NCBI GenBank assembly: GCA_001603145.1
Contig: LVBI01000004.1
Span: forward strand, 30,567 to 94,566
Origin: Spirochaetales bacterium Spiro_07
GTDB lineage: Bacteria; Spirochaetota; Spirochaetia; Treponematales; Treponemataceae
Length of the DNA stretch: 64,000 nucleotides
Direction: 5' to 3'
The notes under the pieces are model-generated. The model was not told the origin of the DNA. It saw only the letters and a list, made by a program, of their open reading frames with translations, and ran no database searches. Made by a program: the position numbers and the translations under genes. Positions 1 to 7,314 of this stretch are shown in pieces. Within the stretch, counting starts at the first letter, position 1. Every line of letters starts with the position of its first letter.

Positions 1-1522
1 TGTTTTCCTGGCTTGGCGAGAAAAGCCGCTCTTTTCGGCAGTCGCTTACACCGATGTAGCCCCAGTATTCGTTGCCGAGAACAATCTGAATTGTCAACTG
101 AGAAAGCACATGCTGCTCAAGCAGGCTTTCGTAGCCGCGCGGCTTGTCGCGTGCAACCCTTATGTTCATCAGCATGTTGTCCGGCCGCATGTGATGCTCA
201 ACGTCTTCATGAGAAAGTCTTTTGCGGTTTATAAGGCCTTGCGGATTTTCCGGTGCGTCCTGTGATTCCCAATAATACTTCAGCGTAAGCCAGCAGCCGT
301 TTTCGCAGTCTTCGGTCTTTTGCCAGATTACTATGCGGTCAGCTTCAACAGATTCGCCGATTACGCGGAGCGCGTTGAGGATTCGCTCATCAAAATTTGT
401 GCCGTCGTTTATTGTCAGCACGCGCGTTACTTCGTTGCTTGCTTCAACAAGCTTGTCCTGCTTCTGCTTTGCAAGCATTCCGTCATGTTTGGTGATATGA
501 TCAAGAAACATGTAGGCGCATGTGTTGAGAATGTTCTCTTCGTTTTGGGTGAAAAGTCGCTCGCGGTGGCAGTCGTCAAAACCGATAAAGCCCCAATATT
601 TATCGCCGAGAAAAATCTGCACAACCAAAAGCGAAAGTATATTGTCTTGCTGCTTGCCTTCCCAGTCGCGCGGCTTGTCTGAAATGCGCGCGTTCAAGAA
701 ACGCTGTTCCGGCTGCTTTTTAAGCGCAATCTCTTCTGCGCTCATGAACCAGCCCGAATGGTTTTTGCCCGGGCGATAAGGCGGTGCGCCTGCCGCCTGC
801 CATGAAAACGAAAGCTCGATGAAGCAGCCGCCGCTTTCTTCGCGCGTGTTGCGGTAGACATAAGCCCGGTCAACGCCAACAGCTTCGCCTACAATGCGGA
901 GCGCCTCGTTCATGCGCTGCTCAAAATTGCTTTCGTCTGATGAATTGAAGATATTCGTAACGTCGTTTGTGGTCTTTAAAAGCTTGTCCCTGTGAATTTG
1001 CTGAAGCTCAAGCGTTTCTTCGCAGTTTTCGGAATTATTGTTCTGCTCAAAATAAGTACACGCCAGCACATGAAAAATCTCTGAAAGGATAGTGCTGTCA
1101 TCTTGAGAAAGGCTTTGCACGGCGCGGTTTTTCAAAAGCCCGAAGCCTATAAAATTCTTGTTCTGAATAACCGGAAAAACTGTGTCTGAATCTAGAAGCG
1201 GCAGCCTGTCAATTTCGCCGGAGCAAATCTTTGAAAGCCTGCTCTTGAAAATTGTGTCAAAGCTAATCTGGCGCGCCGCGTCTTGCTTTTTCAGGCTTTT
1301 GTCTGCAATGGCAATAGCCCTGCATTGGCAGAGAAACGAAGCGCCGTCTGATTTTGTTACAGCCCAAAGCTCGGCGGTCTGTGCTTTTGCGGCTTCTGCC
1401 ACAGAGAGAAGCGCCTTGTTGATTACGGCTGTGTCATGTGCATTGCTTGCAGAATTTACAAGCTGCGTTATTTCTTTGAGAAGCTTTATAGGTTCTTCTA
1501 TTGATATGTGCTGTACGGGCAT
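1..1522 (-). CDS. GAF-domain repeat sensor protein (C-terminal part cut by window edge)
   Basis: Open reading frame on the minus strand that begins with ATG at 1522 (an in-frame TAA lies four codons upstream) and stays open to base 1, so about 507 codons are visible and the end is missing. The protein starts MPVQHISIEEPIKLLKEI. It shows a first domain (about residues 10-185) and then two clearly related copies of a GAF-like module (about 195-350 and 355-507). Each copy carries the pattern ALRIVGE(A/S)V..DR, a DKPR..E motif, then IQI-LG-(D/N)-(K/E)-YWG-(F/Y)-IG and an (E/K)ERLF stretch. GAF modules bind small ligands or mediate dimer contacts; in treponemes such arrays usually precede a diguanylate cyclase, kinase or Hpt output domain, which would lie beyond the left edge. 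Cytoplasmic: no membrane segment is visible. Family call is by motif reading only; the output domain is unknown. Confidence 0.8.
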   Translation of the reverse strand, partial: MPVQHISIEEPIKLLKEITQLVNSASNAHDTAVINKALLSVAEAAKAQTAELWAVTKSDGASFLCQCRAIAIADKSLKKQDAARQISFDTIFKSRLSKICSGEIDRLPLLDSDTVFPVIQNKNFIGFGLLKNRAVQSLSQDDSTILSEIFHVLACTYFEQNNNSENCEETLELQQIHRDKLLKTTNDVTNIFNSSDESNFEQRMNEALRIVGEAVGVDRAYVYRNTREESGGCFIELSFSWQAAGAPPYRPGKNHSGWFMSAEEIALKKQPEQRFLNARISDKPRDWEGKQQDNILSLLVVQIFLGDKYWGFIGFDDCHRERLFTQNEENILNTCAYMFLDHITKHDGMLAKQKQDKLVEASNEVTRVLTINDGTNFDERILNALRVIGESVEADRIVIWQKTEDCENGCWLTLKYYWESQDAPENPQGLINRKRLSHEDVEHHMRPDNMLMNIRVARDKPRGYESLLEQHVLSQLTIQIVLGNEYWGYIGVSDCRKERLFSPSQEN

Positions 1523-1720
1523 TAAACTTTTTTAACCTTCTAAATACTTTTAAAAATTCAATTCAGCGCAACTCTGCGATACATTGTAAATATCGGCAGA
1601 ATTGCAAATTTGACCCACTGCAATATGTCTTAATAAACTATATCATGGTTTTGAAGTTTTGTGCTATGAAAAACTCTAAAAACTTTAATTCTTAAGGAAA
1701 ATTGCTTAATCTCAGACAGC

Positions 1721-1736
1721 TGTGAAAGCTTTCACA
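1721..1736. promoter_or_regulatory. Rex operator 1 (upstream of promoter)
   Basis: TGTGAAAGCTTTCACA is a perfect 16-bp palindrome. It matches the Rex-box consensus TTGTGAAnnnnTTCACAA except at the outermost T. It lies about 20 bp upstream of the rex -35 box. Confidence 0.75.
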
Positions 1737-1754
1737 AGAAAAACTGAAATTTTG

Positions 1755-1783
1755 TTGACTCTTTTTTTTGAGAGTGATAGTAT
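1755..1783 (+). promoter_or_regulatory. rex promoter
   Basis: TTGACT at 1755-1760, a 17-bp spacer and TAGTAT at 1778-1783. Predicted transcription start is near 1790, giving a leader of about 65 nt before the rex start codon. It is bracketed by two Rex-type palindromes, as expected for autorepression. Confidence 0.65.
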
Positions 1784-1797
1784 GCCGCCATAAGGTG

Positions 1798-1815
1798 TTG
1801 TGAAAACCTTCACAT
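1798..1815. promoter_or_regulatory. Rex operator 2 (at transcription start)
   Basis: TTGTGAAAACCTTCACAT matches the Rex-box consensus TTGTGAAnnnnTTCACAA in 13 of 14 defined positions. It sits immediately downstream of the predicted transcription start, where a bound repressor would block transcription. Confidence 0.8.
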
Positions 1816-1855
1816 TGGTTTTGCGTTTATAGAAGCTCAGACTTGTGGTGGTGCG

Positions 1856-2482
1856 ATGGAACAGAAAATTTCAAAACCTGCAAGGGAACGTTTGATTCGG
1901 CTTGCCAGATTGCTGGAGCAGCTTGAAAAAGCTGGCAAGCAGACAGTTTCTTCCGCTGAAATTCAAAGTCGTACAGGCTGGACAAGTTTTACTATAAGGC
2001 GCGACATATCAATGCTTGGCGTGCGTTGTGCGAATGCTGCTGGCTACAATGTGGCAATGCTTAAAGATACGATAGGCACTGTGCTTTCATTGGGAGCAGC
2101 TGAGAAACGCTGCTGTATCGTGGGGCTTGGCAGATTAGGCGAAGCCCTCGCAGGTTTCACAGGCTTTGTTAATTCGTCTTTCGTTATTGCGGCCGGATTT
2201 GATTCAAGTATCAATAGAACGGAAACACTGCGGGCGCCGTTTCCGCTTTATTCAACTTCAAAGCTTGAACAGGTAATCGCAGACGAAAAGATTGAATACG
2301 CGATTCTGGCAGTGCCGGAATCTGTGGCGGAGCAGGTGGCGCTAAGGCTTTCTGCTTGCGGCATAAAAGGAATAGTCAATTATACGGCGGCAATTCTTCA
2401 TTTGCCGGAAACGACCGCAGTTGAGAATCTGTCGGTCATAGATGCACTTCAGAATCTGTCGTGCAAGTCTTTAGAAAAGTAA
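1856..2482 (+). CDS. rex: Redox-sensing transcriptional repressor Rex
   Basis: 208 residues, the usual Rex length. The N-terminal winged helix (about 1-75) has the pattern RLIRLARLLEQLEKAG...VSSAEIQSRTGWTSFTIRRDIS, typical of Rex DNA binding. It is followed by a Rossmann fold with the dinucleotide motif GLGRLGEAL (family usual G-x-G-x-L-G-x-A-L) around residue 88 and a later YAILAVPE strand. Rex proteins repress fermentation and NADH-oxidising genes when NADH is low and leave DNA when NADH binds. The call is supported strongly by two Rex-box palindromes in its own upstream region, which imply autoregulation. No clear Shine-Dalgarno: GTGGTGGTG precedes the ATG. It stands alone, with serC 90 bp downstream on the same strand; readthrough into serC is possible because I see no terminator between them. 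Confidence 0.93.
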   Translation: MEQKISKPARERLIRLARLLEQLEKAGKQTVSSAEIQSRTGWTSFTIRRDISMLGVRCANAAGYNVAMLKDTIGTVLSLGAAEKRCCIVGLGRLGEALAGFTGFVNSSFVIAAGFDSSINRTETLRAPFPLYSTSKLEQVIADEKIEYAILAVPESVAEQVALRLSACGIKGIVNYTAAILHLPETTAVENLSVIDALQNLSCKSLEK

Positions 2483-2572
2483 ACGATCTGGTTTTCCAGT
2501 TCAAATACAACAACAAGAAGATAAAATCTTCGGAAAAGCACCGCTTCAGCTATGCGGTTATAGGAGTCTAAA

Positions 2573-3694
2573 ATGGCAAGAGTTTTCAATTTCAGTGCTG
2601 GTCCTTCAGCATTACCGGAAGAAGTTTTGAAAGAATGTGCAGCAGAAATGCTTGATTGCAACGGAACAGGTCAGAGTGTAATGGAAATGAGCCACCGCTC
2701 AAAGGCTTTTGAACCGATTATTCAGGACGCAGAAGCAATGGTACGCAAGCTGATGAACGTTCCTGCAAACTATAAGATTTTGTTCCTTCAGGGCGGTGCA
2801 TCTACACAGTTTGCAATGATTCCGCTTAACCTCGGAATTAAGACTGGCAAGGCTGCTTACATCAAGACAGGCGTTTGGGCAAAGAAAGCAGAAGCAGAAG
2901 CCAAGAAGCTCGGCATTGAAGTTACAACACTTGCTTCAAGCGAAGACAAGAACTTTACATATATTCCGCGTGTTGAAAAAGTAACAGGCGACTATGACTA
3001 TGTTCATATCACTTTCAACAACACGATTATGGGAACTCATTACGAGTACATTCCAGATACAGGCAATATTCCGTTGGTTGCAGATATTTCTTCTTGCATT
3101 TTGAGCGAACCGCTTGATGTTTCAAAGTTCGGCTTGCTTTATGCTGGTGCTCAGAAGAACCTCGCCCCGGCCGGCGTTACTCTTGTAATCATCCGCGAAG
3201 ACCTGATTACAGACACACCTCGCCCAGGCACACCGACAATGCTTACATACAAGACACACGCAGACGAAGGTTCAATGTTCAATACACCGCCTTGCTACAC
3301 AATCTACGTTCTCGGCAAGGTTATGCACTGGATTGAAAAGAACGGCGGCGCAGAAGGCATGAAGAAGCGCAACTACGAGAAAGCAAATCTGCTTTATGAC
3401 TATCTTGATAAGTCAGATTTCTATCATGCAACAGCTGAAAAGGGCAGCCGCTCAATTATGAACGTGCCTTTTCTTACAAAGTATTCAACTGGTGCAAAAG
3501 ACGATGCAAGCGTTGCCAAAGAAAAGGAAATCAACGATGCCTTTGTTAAGGGCGCAACAGCAGCAGGTCTTGTAAACTTGAAAGGCCACCGTCTTGTTGG
3601 CGGTATGCGCGCTTCAATTTATAACGCCATGACACTTGACGGCGTAAAAGCACTTATCAAATACATGGATAAGTTCGCCGCAGAAAACAAATAA
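2573..3694 (+). CDS. serC: Phosphoserine aminotransferase
   Basis: 373 residues, normal for SerC, a fold-type I PLP enzyme that converts 3-phosphohydroxypyruvate and glutamate to phosphoserine in serine synthesis (cytoplasm). The protein starts ARVFNFSAGPSALPEEVL, the classic SerC opening. Further landmarks are FLQGGASTQFAMIPLN (phosphate/PLP region), NNTIMGTHY, and the PLP lysine in YAGAQKNLAPAG near residue 198. The start is chosen because AGGAG lies 10 nt upstream of the ATG. It is followed 107 bp later by serA, the preceding pathway step, so the two probably form an operon. The gap between them holds three hairpins (see separate entry). Confidence 0.97.
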   Translation: MARVFNFSAGPSALPEEVLKECAAEMLDCNGTGQSVMEMSHRSKAFEPIIQDAEAMVRKLMNVPANYKILFLQGGASTQFAMIPLNLGIKTGKAAYIKTGVWAKKAEAEAKKLGIEVTTLASSEDKNFTYIPRVEKVTGDYDYVHITFNNTIMGTHYEYIPDTGNIPLVADISSCILSEPLDVSKFGLLYAGAQKNLAPAGVTLVIIREDLITDTPRPGTPTMLTYKTHADEGSMFNTPPCYTIYVLGKVMHWIEKNGGAEGMKKRNYEKANLLYDYLDKSDFYHATAEKGSRSIMNVPFLTKYSTGAKDDASVAKEKEINDAFVKGATAAGLVNLKGHRLVGGMRASIYNAMTLDGVKALIKYMDKFAAENK

Positions 3695-3700
3695 TCGGAA

Positions 3701-3776
3701 CGGCGCGAATAAGCGCCGGGCAAGCGATTGTCATGCTGAACTTGGTTCAGCATTCCGCAAAACCTTTTTAGGTTTT
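3701..3776 (+). repeat. Three consecutive hairpins between serC and serA, one a dispersed repeat
   Basis: Hairpin 1 is 3701-3718 (CGGCGC / GCGCCG). Hairpin 2 is 3733-3753 (ATGCTGAA / TTCAGCAT). Hairpin 3 is 3759-3776 (AAAACC / GGTTTT, followed by ATCA rather than a T run). Hairpin 2 with its leading GTC belongs to the dispersed GTCATGCTGAAC family found again near 42790, 53830 and 63325. Confidence 0.65.
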
Positions 3777-3801
3777 ATCAAATCATTCTTGGAGGAATAA
3801 A

Positions 3802-4986
3802 ATGTTTAAGATTCAGACTTTAAATAAGATTTCAGTTGCCGGTTTGGAAAAATTTCCGCGCGAAGAATATGAAGTAGCTTCAGAAATCAACAACCCGGAT
3901 GCAATTCTTCTTCGCTCTGCCGACATGCACTCAATGGAATTGCCTGCAACAGTTAAGGCTGTTGCACGCGCCGGTGCAGGCACAAACAATATTCCGATTC
4001 CGGCTATGACAGAGAAAGGCGTAGTTGTTTTCAATACGCCTGGTGCAAACGCAAACGCCGTAAAAGAGCTTGTAATCGCCGCATTGCTTTTCTCTAGCCG
4101 CCCTGTACACAAGGCCGCAGCTTGGGCAAAGACACTCATCGACAAAGGTGATGAAATCCCTGAACTTGCAGAAAAAGGCAAGAGCCAGTTTGTAGGCCCG
4201 GAGATTAAGGGCAAGACTCTCGGCGTAATCGGTTTGGGCGCAATCGGCGCAATGGTTGCAAATGCTGCAATTGAACTTGGCATGAACGTAATCGGCTACG
4301 ACCCGTTCCTTTCAGTTGATGCCGCTTGGAGCTTGAGCCGCGCCGTTCACAAGGCAGAAAGCCTTGATTCTCTGCTTTCAAAATCAGATTACATCACAAT
4401 TCATATTCCGCAGACAAACGACACAAAGGGCTATATCGGTGCAGACCGCCTTGCAATCATGAAGAAAGGCGTGCGCATTTTGAACTTTGCGCGCGGCGGT
4501 CTTGTGGTAAACAAAGACATTCTTGCTGCAATTGAAGCCGGAAAAGTTGCATGCTACGCTTGTGACTTTGCTGACGAAGAATTGCTGAAAAACGACAAGG
4601 TTATCTGCTTGCCGCACCTCGGTGCTTCTACACCAGAAGCCGAAGACAACTGTGCTTTCATGGCTGTTGCCCAGCTCCGCGACTTCCTTGAAAACGGCAA
4701 CATCGTCAATTCAGTCAACTTCCCGAAATGCAAGATGGACGAACCGGTTCCTGCAAACGGCACAAGAATTTGCATCGCCAACAAGAACATTCCAAACATG
4801 GTTGGTCAGATTACAACAGTTCTTGCAGACGCAAAATGCAACATCGCCGCTATGGTAAACCAGAACCGCGCAGATGTAGCTTACAACATCATTGACGTTG
4901 AAAATGCAATCGATGATGCTGTTGCAGCAAAGCTCAAGGCCATCGAAGGCGTAATCGCAGTCCGCCTGATTACAGCAAACGCCTAA
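3802..4986 (+). CDS. serA: D-3-phosphoglycerate dehydrogenase
   Basis: 394 residues. NAD-dependent dehydrogenase that makes 3-phosphohydroxypyruvate from 3-phosphoglycerate, the first step of serine synthesis. Visible landmarks: substrate-domain RAGAGTNNIP, VVFNTPGANANAVKEL, the nucleotide-binding GLGAIGAMVA near residue 145, ARGGLV, and the catalytic region ending CLPHLGAST, where the His belongs to the His-Glu pair. A C-terminal ACT domain (about residues 318-394, TRICIANKNIPNMVGQIT) suggests feedback control by serine. This is the short SerA type with a single ACT domain. Start chosen for the GGAGGA 8 nt upstream. It lies downstream of serC and ends at a strong terminator. Confidence 0.96.
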   Translation: MFKIQTLNKISVAGLEKFPREEYEVASEINNPDAILLRSADMHSMELPATVKAVARAGAGTNNIPIPAMTEKGVVVFNTPGANANAVKELVIAALLFSSRPVHKAAAWAKTLIDKGDEIPELAEKGKSQFVGPEIKGKTLGVIGLGAIGAMVANAAIELGMNVIGYDPFLSVDAAWSLSRAVHKAESLDSLLSKSDYITIHIPQTNDTKGYIGADRLAIMKKGVRILNFARGGLVVNKDILAAIEAGKVACYACDFADEELLKNDKVICLPHLGASTPEAEDNCAFMAVAQLRDFLENGNIVNSVNFPKCKMDEPVPANGTRICIANKNIPNMVGQITTVLADAKCNIAAMVNQNRADVAYNIIDVENAIDDAVAAKLKAIEGVIAVRLITANA

Positions 4987-5000
4987 ATCAGCACAAGCTG

Positions 5001-5046
5001 AAAAAAGGCTGCCGGAAACTTCAAGTTTCTGGGCAGCCTTTTTTTA
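5001..5046 (+). terminator. Rho-independent terminator of serC-serA
   Basis: Stem AAAAAAGGCTGCC / GGCAGCC followed by seven T residues (5040-5046), 15 bp after the serA stop codon. Confidence 0.92.
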
Positions 5047-5139
5047 TTACTTGTTCCGAAACCGAATAATCTAACACCGATTACAGAACGTTCTCGCGCA
5101 CTAATTACAAATCTTCTAGCAAACTCATATAAGAATTAT

Positions 5140-5496
5140 TTATAAATTTGTTATTTCCCATTTATCAAGCAATTTATTCATAGATTTTCGAAAATCAGAA
5201 ATCAACTGTTCTTGAATTTTTAAACGGATTTTTATGTTTTCATCAATTTCATCAATTTTTATATTACTCAAATCATGAGGGATAAATAATTGATATACTT
5301 CTATTTCCAAAGCCTCTGCTATTTTGATTAGTGTTGATTCTCGTGGCCAACGACGTTTGCCTTCAATATCGTTGATATTCTGTACAGATACACCGATTTT
5401 TTCAGCAAGTTGTTCTTGAGTAAATTTCCCTTTGCGATATTTCTTTATGTTTTGAGAAAGGGTTTCATGTAGTTGTTGTTCTGTCATTACTTGCAT
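5140..5496 (-). CDS. XRE-family transcriptional regulator of a small cassette
   Basis: 118 residues from the ATG at 5496 (MQVMTEQQ); a longer frame up to 5580 exists but its extra part is unlike a protein and overlaps the palindrome of the divergent promoter. The helix-turn-helix is residues 10-65: NIKKYRKGKFTQEQLAEKIG, then VSVQNINDIEGKRRWPRESTLIKIAEALE. The last 45 residues are charged and probably helical. Such small XRE proteins often control a neighbouring module. It is divergent from three small genes and separated from them by about 95 bp holding the palindrome ACTTGCAATATGCAAGT, a likely operator. Base composition is clearly more AT-rich than the flanking genes, which suggests transfer. 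Confidence 0.82.
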   Translation of the reverse strand: MQVMTEQQLHETLSQNIKKYRKGKFTQEQLAEKIGVSVQNINDIEGKRRWPRESTLIKIAEALEIEVYQLFIPHDLSNIKIDEIDENIKIRLKIQEQLISDFRKSMNKLLDKWEITNL

Positions 5497-5550
5497 TTTG
5501 ATAGTATTTATTAAATTTTTACACTTGCGTTTAGCGGAATGGTGAGTTAT

Positions 5551-5567
5551 ACTTGCAATATGCAAGT
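5551..5567. promoter_or_regulatory. Palindromic operator candidate of the XRE cassette
   Basis: ACTTGCA-ATA-TGCAAGT is a 7-bp inverted repeat between the divergent XRE gene and the first small gene. Half-sites ACTTGCG (5523-5529) and ACTTGCA (5489-5495, overlapping the XRE start codon) repeat the motif, as expected for several binding sites of one regulator. Confidence 0.6.
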
Positions 5568-5591
5568 AATAATAAACCAAAGGAGTTGTGT

Positions 5592-5744
5592 ATGAAAAAA
5601 TTTAAAATTATTTATGTACAGGAAAGTGGAATTCAAGGTTCTATAGTTCTTCAGGCAAACTCGAAAGCTGAAGCAAAAGGAAAATGGTTGCTACAACAAG
5701 GTTCACATTCAAAAAGGAAAATTGTTCAAGTTTATGAAGTGTAG
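5592..5744 (+). CDS. Small hypothetical protein (50 aa), first gene of the XRE cassette
   Basis: 50 residues, MKKFKIIYVQESGIQGSIV and so on, ending KRKIVQVYEV. The start at 5592 is chosen because AAAGGAG lies 7-8 nt upstream; a longer frame from 5553 would run through the operator. The composition fits a small beta-alpha-beta fold of the kind seen in phage or plasmid accessory proteins, but I do not recognise a family. Its end overlaps the start of the next gene by 11 bp, so translation is probably coupled. Confidence 0.65.
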   Translation: MKKFKIIYVQESGIQGSIVLQANSKAEAKGKWLLQQGSHSKRKIVQVYEV

Positions 5745-5967
5745 ATTTTGTGGTGAAGAATTAAAAACTGGAAGTGATAAATGTCTTTGGGGGCGTTACG
5801 GAAAACTTTGCAAAACAAGCATAACAAAAATGCATGTAGCAATTACGGATGGTAATAGTTGTATTTATTGTGGTGAAGCTGTAAAGACAACTAGCAGTAA
5901 CGCACTTTGGACACGCTCAGGTCCTTCTTGCCGCAATTCACCTACAGGACAACACTGCTTGCAGTAG
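5734..5967 (+). CDS. Small double zinc-ribbon protein
   Basis: 77 residues from the ATG at 5734, which overlaps the preceding gene. Two tandem copies of one motif are visible: CRFCGEELKT...KCLWGRYGKLC (residues 2-26) and CIYCGEAVKT...NALWTRSGPSC (about 43-67). Both follow C-x2-C-G-E-x-x-K-T-x(n)-L-W-x-R-x-G-x-x-C, with a further Cys or His after the second copy. This predicts two zinc ribbons that arose by internal duplication. Zinc ribbons of this size bind nucleic acids or act as protein adapters; the exact function is unknown. It is part of the AT-rich XRE cassette. Confidence 0.72.
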   Translation: MKCRFCGEELKTGSDKCLWGRYGKLCKTSITKMHVAITDGNSCIYCGEAVKTTSSNALWTRSGPSCRNSPTGQHCLQ

Positions 5968-6004
5968 ATCTCAATAAAAGAGATAGATTAAAGAGGTATT
6001 TTAT

Positions 6005-6211
6005 ATGACAAGAGAAGAATTTGAAGAAAAAAGAGATAATTTTAACTCACAAAGGAATGATTATTTAGAAAAACAGAATGAGAGGGATATTGTATACAAA
6101 CAAAAAGTTAAAGCCGGGAATGCTTCTGGTTTGGATAAATTTCTTCATGTATTGGGATCGATTGTTAAGTCTATGAGTGATTCTATGGCTGACAGAGTCA
6201 ACAAAATGTAA
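6005..6211 (+). CDS. Small hypothetical coiled-coil protein (68 aa)
   Basis: 68 residues: an acidic/basic, probably helical N-terminal half (MTREEFEEKRDNFNSQRNDY) followed by a more hydrophobic segment (GLDKFLHVLGSIVKSMSD) that could be amphipathic. AGAGG lies 8-9 nt before the start. It is the third small gene of the XRE cassette, 37 bp after the zinc-ribbon gene, and no family is recognised. A terminator-like hairpin follows at 6298-6342. Confidence 0.6.
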   Translation: MTREEFEEKRDNFNSQRNDYLEKQNERDIVYKQKVKAGNASGLDKFLHVLGSIVKSMSDSMADRVNKM

Positions 6212-6297
6212 AGTTCGCAACTGGGGATTATTTATATATCAATTGCATGATTTTGTTGAAATTGTTCTCCAGCTGTTTTTGTAGAAGATTTAAAACG

Positions 6298-6342
6298 AAA
6301 AAGCACGCCCGAAGCAGTCGGCTTCAATGGCGTGCTTTTTTT
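6298..6342. terminator. Bidirectional terminator between the XRE cassette and the CPBP gene
   Basis: AAAAAGCACGCC / GGCGTGC stem followed by seven T residues on the plus strand and preceded by an A run, so it can serve both converging transcripts. Confidence 0.85.
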
Positions 6343-6397
6343 ATGCCGTTTTTAGCTGTCGGTCAAAGCAGGTGCGTCATCATGACGTTTTGGAAAA

Positions 6398-7240
6398 TCA
6401 ACTGCCAGATTTTTTAATCCTCATGTAAACGATAACTGAAACCAGAACAAATCCTATAATAGCCGGCAATGCTGCTTCTACTCCAAAGTTTCCGCCTGTA
6501 AGCAATGTGCTTGTTGATTCAATCGGAATAACAATATAGGAATTGTTTTTCATTCCGTTAACGATTTCGCCGATTCCAAATACATTGCCGATTATTAAAA
6601 AATTCCAGAGAGAATGAGCTAAAGCTCCTGGCCATATAGAATTAGATTCTAGTGCAAATAAAGTAAACATTATAGAAACAGAAGAGCCTGCAAGAATAAG
6701 AAGTATTAAATCTAATAAATTAAAGTTTGTCATATTCAGAATATGAAGGCATGCAAATAAGATAGCAGGAACTATGACAGCTATCTTAGTTCCTAAAGTT
6801 TTTTTCATGTATCGGAAAATCATACCTCTAAAAATCAACTCTTCTGTTATTCCAGAAGAAAGTCCTGCAACAAAAAATCCAAAGATTAAAGACTCTAACA
6901 GTTTTCCCTCTTTTGCAACAAAAGGTTTTCCAGGCAAAATAAAAGAATAAAAGATTATTATCAAAACTGGCAGAAGAATTGAAATAACAATCCAACGGTA
7001 ATTGATTACGGTAAATTTAATTCCCAGACATTCTGCATCCATTTTCAAAAATTTTGCAGAGACAATCCATGCCAGAAATGAAATAACGGCTATTTTAATA
7101 ATACAATAGACAATAGCCCCCAGATATTGATTGCTAATAAAACGCCTTAAAAGATCTGAAGAAAGACTTCCTACAATAAAAATAGCAATAGCTAAAATTA
7201 TGACCCCGATGTTTTTCAAAATGTTTTTAAACAAATTCAT
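6398..7240 (-). CDS. CPBP-family intramembrane metalloprotease (CAAX-like)
   Basis: 280 residues with about eight hydrophobic membrane segments starting at residue 10. The family motifs are present: GITEELIFRGMIFRYM near residues 130-145 (the EE-x3-R glutamates), CLHILN (first conserved His) and ALAHSLWNFLI (the H-x3-N motif). Bacterial CPBP proteins are membrane peptidases or, in some cases, maturation and immunity factors for bacteriocins; no bacteriocin gene is visible nearby. The start has GGAAG 5-9 nt upstream. A TATAAT lies 15 nt before the ATG, so this gene has a short leader, unlike many of its neighbours. Confidence 0.88.
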   Translation of the reverse strand: MNLFKNILKNIGVIILAIAIFIVGSLSSDLLRRFISNQYLGAIVYCIIKIAVISFLAWIVSAKFLKMDAECLGIKFTVINYRWIVISILLPVLIIIFYSFILPGKPFVAKEGKLLESLIFGFFVAGLSSGITEELIFRGMIFRYMKKTLGTKIAVIVPAILFACLHILNMTNFNLLDLILLILAGSSVSIMFTLFALESNSIWPGALAHSLWNFLIIGNVFGIGEIVNGMKNNSYIVIPIESTSTLLTGGNFGVEAALPAIIGFVLVSVIVYMRIKKSGS

Positions 7241-7314
7241 AACGCTTCCATGGTGATTATAAATTATCCTTATTGAATTATAGCATTGGAATCTGCCGGT
7301 TCGTACCGGTATAA

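Larger units (their letters stand above)
1523..1855. other. Intergenic region between the GAF gene and rex
   Basis: AT-rich spacer with no supported gene. The left half (1523-1710) would carry the promoter of the divergent GAF gene, but I cannot pick out convincing boxes. The right half holds the rex promoter and two operator-like palindromes, listed separately. Confidence 0.6.
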
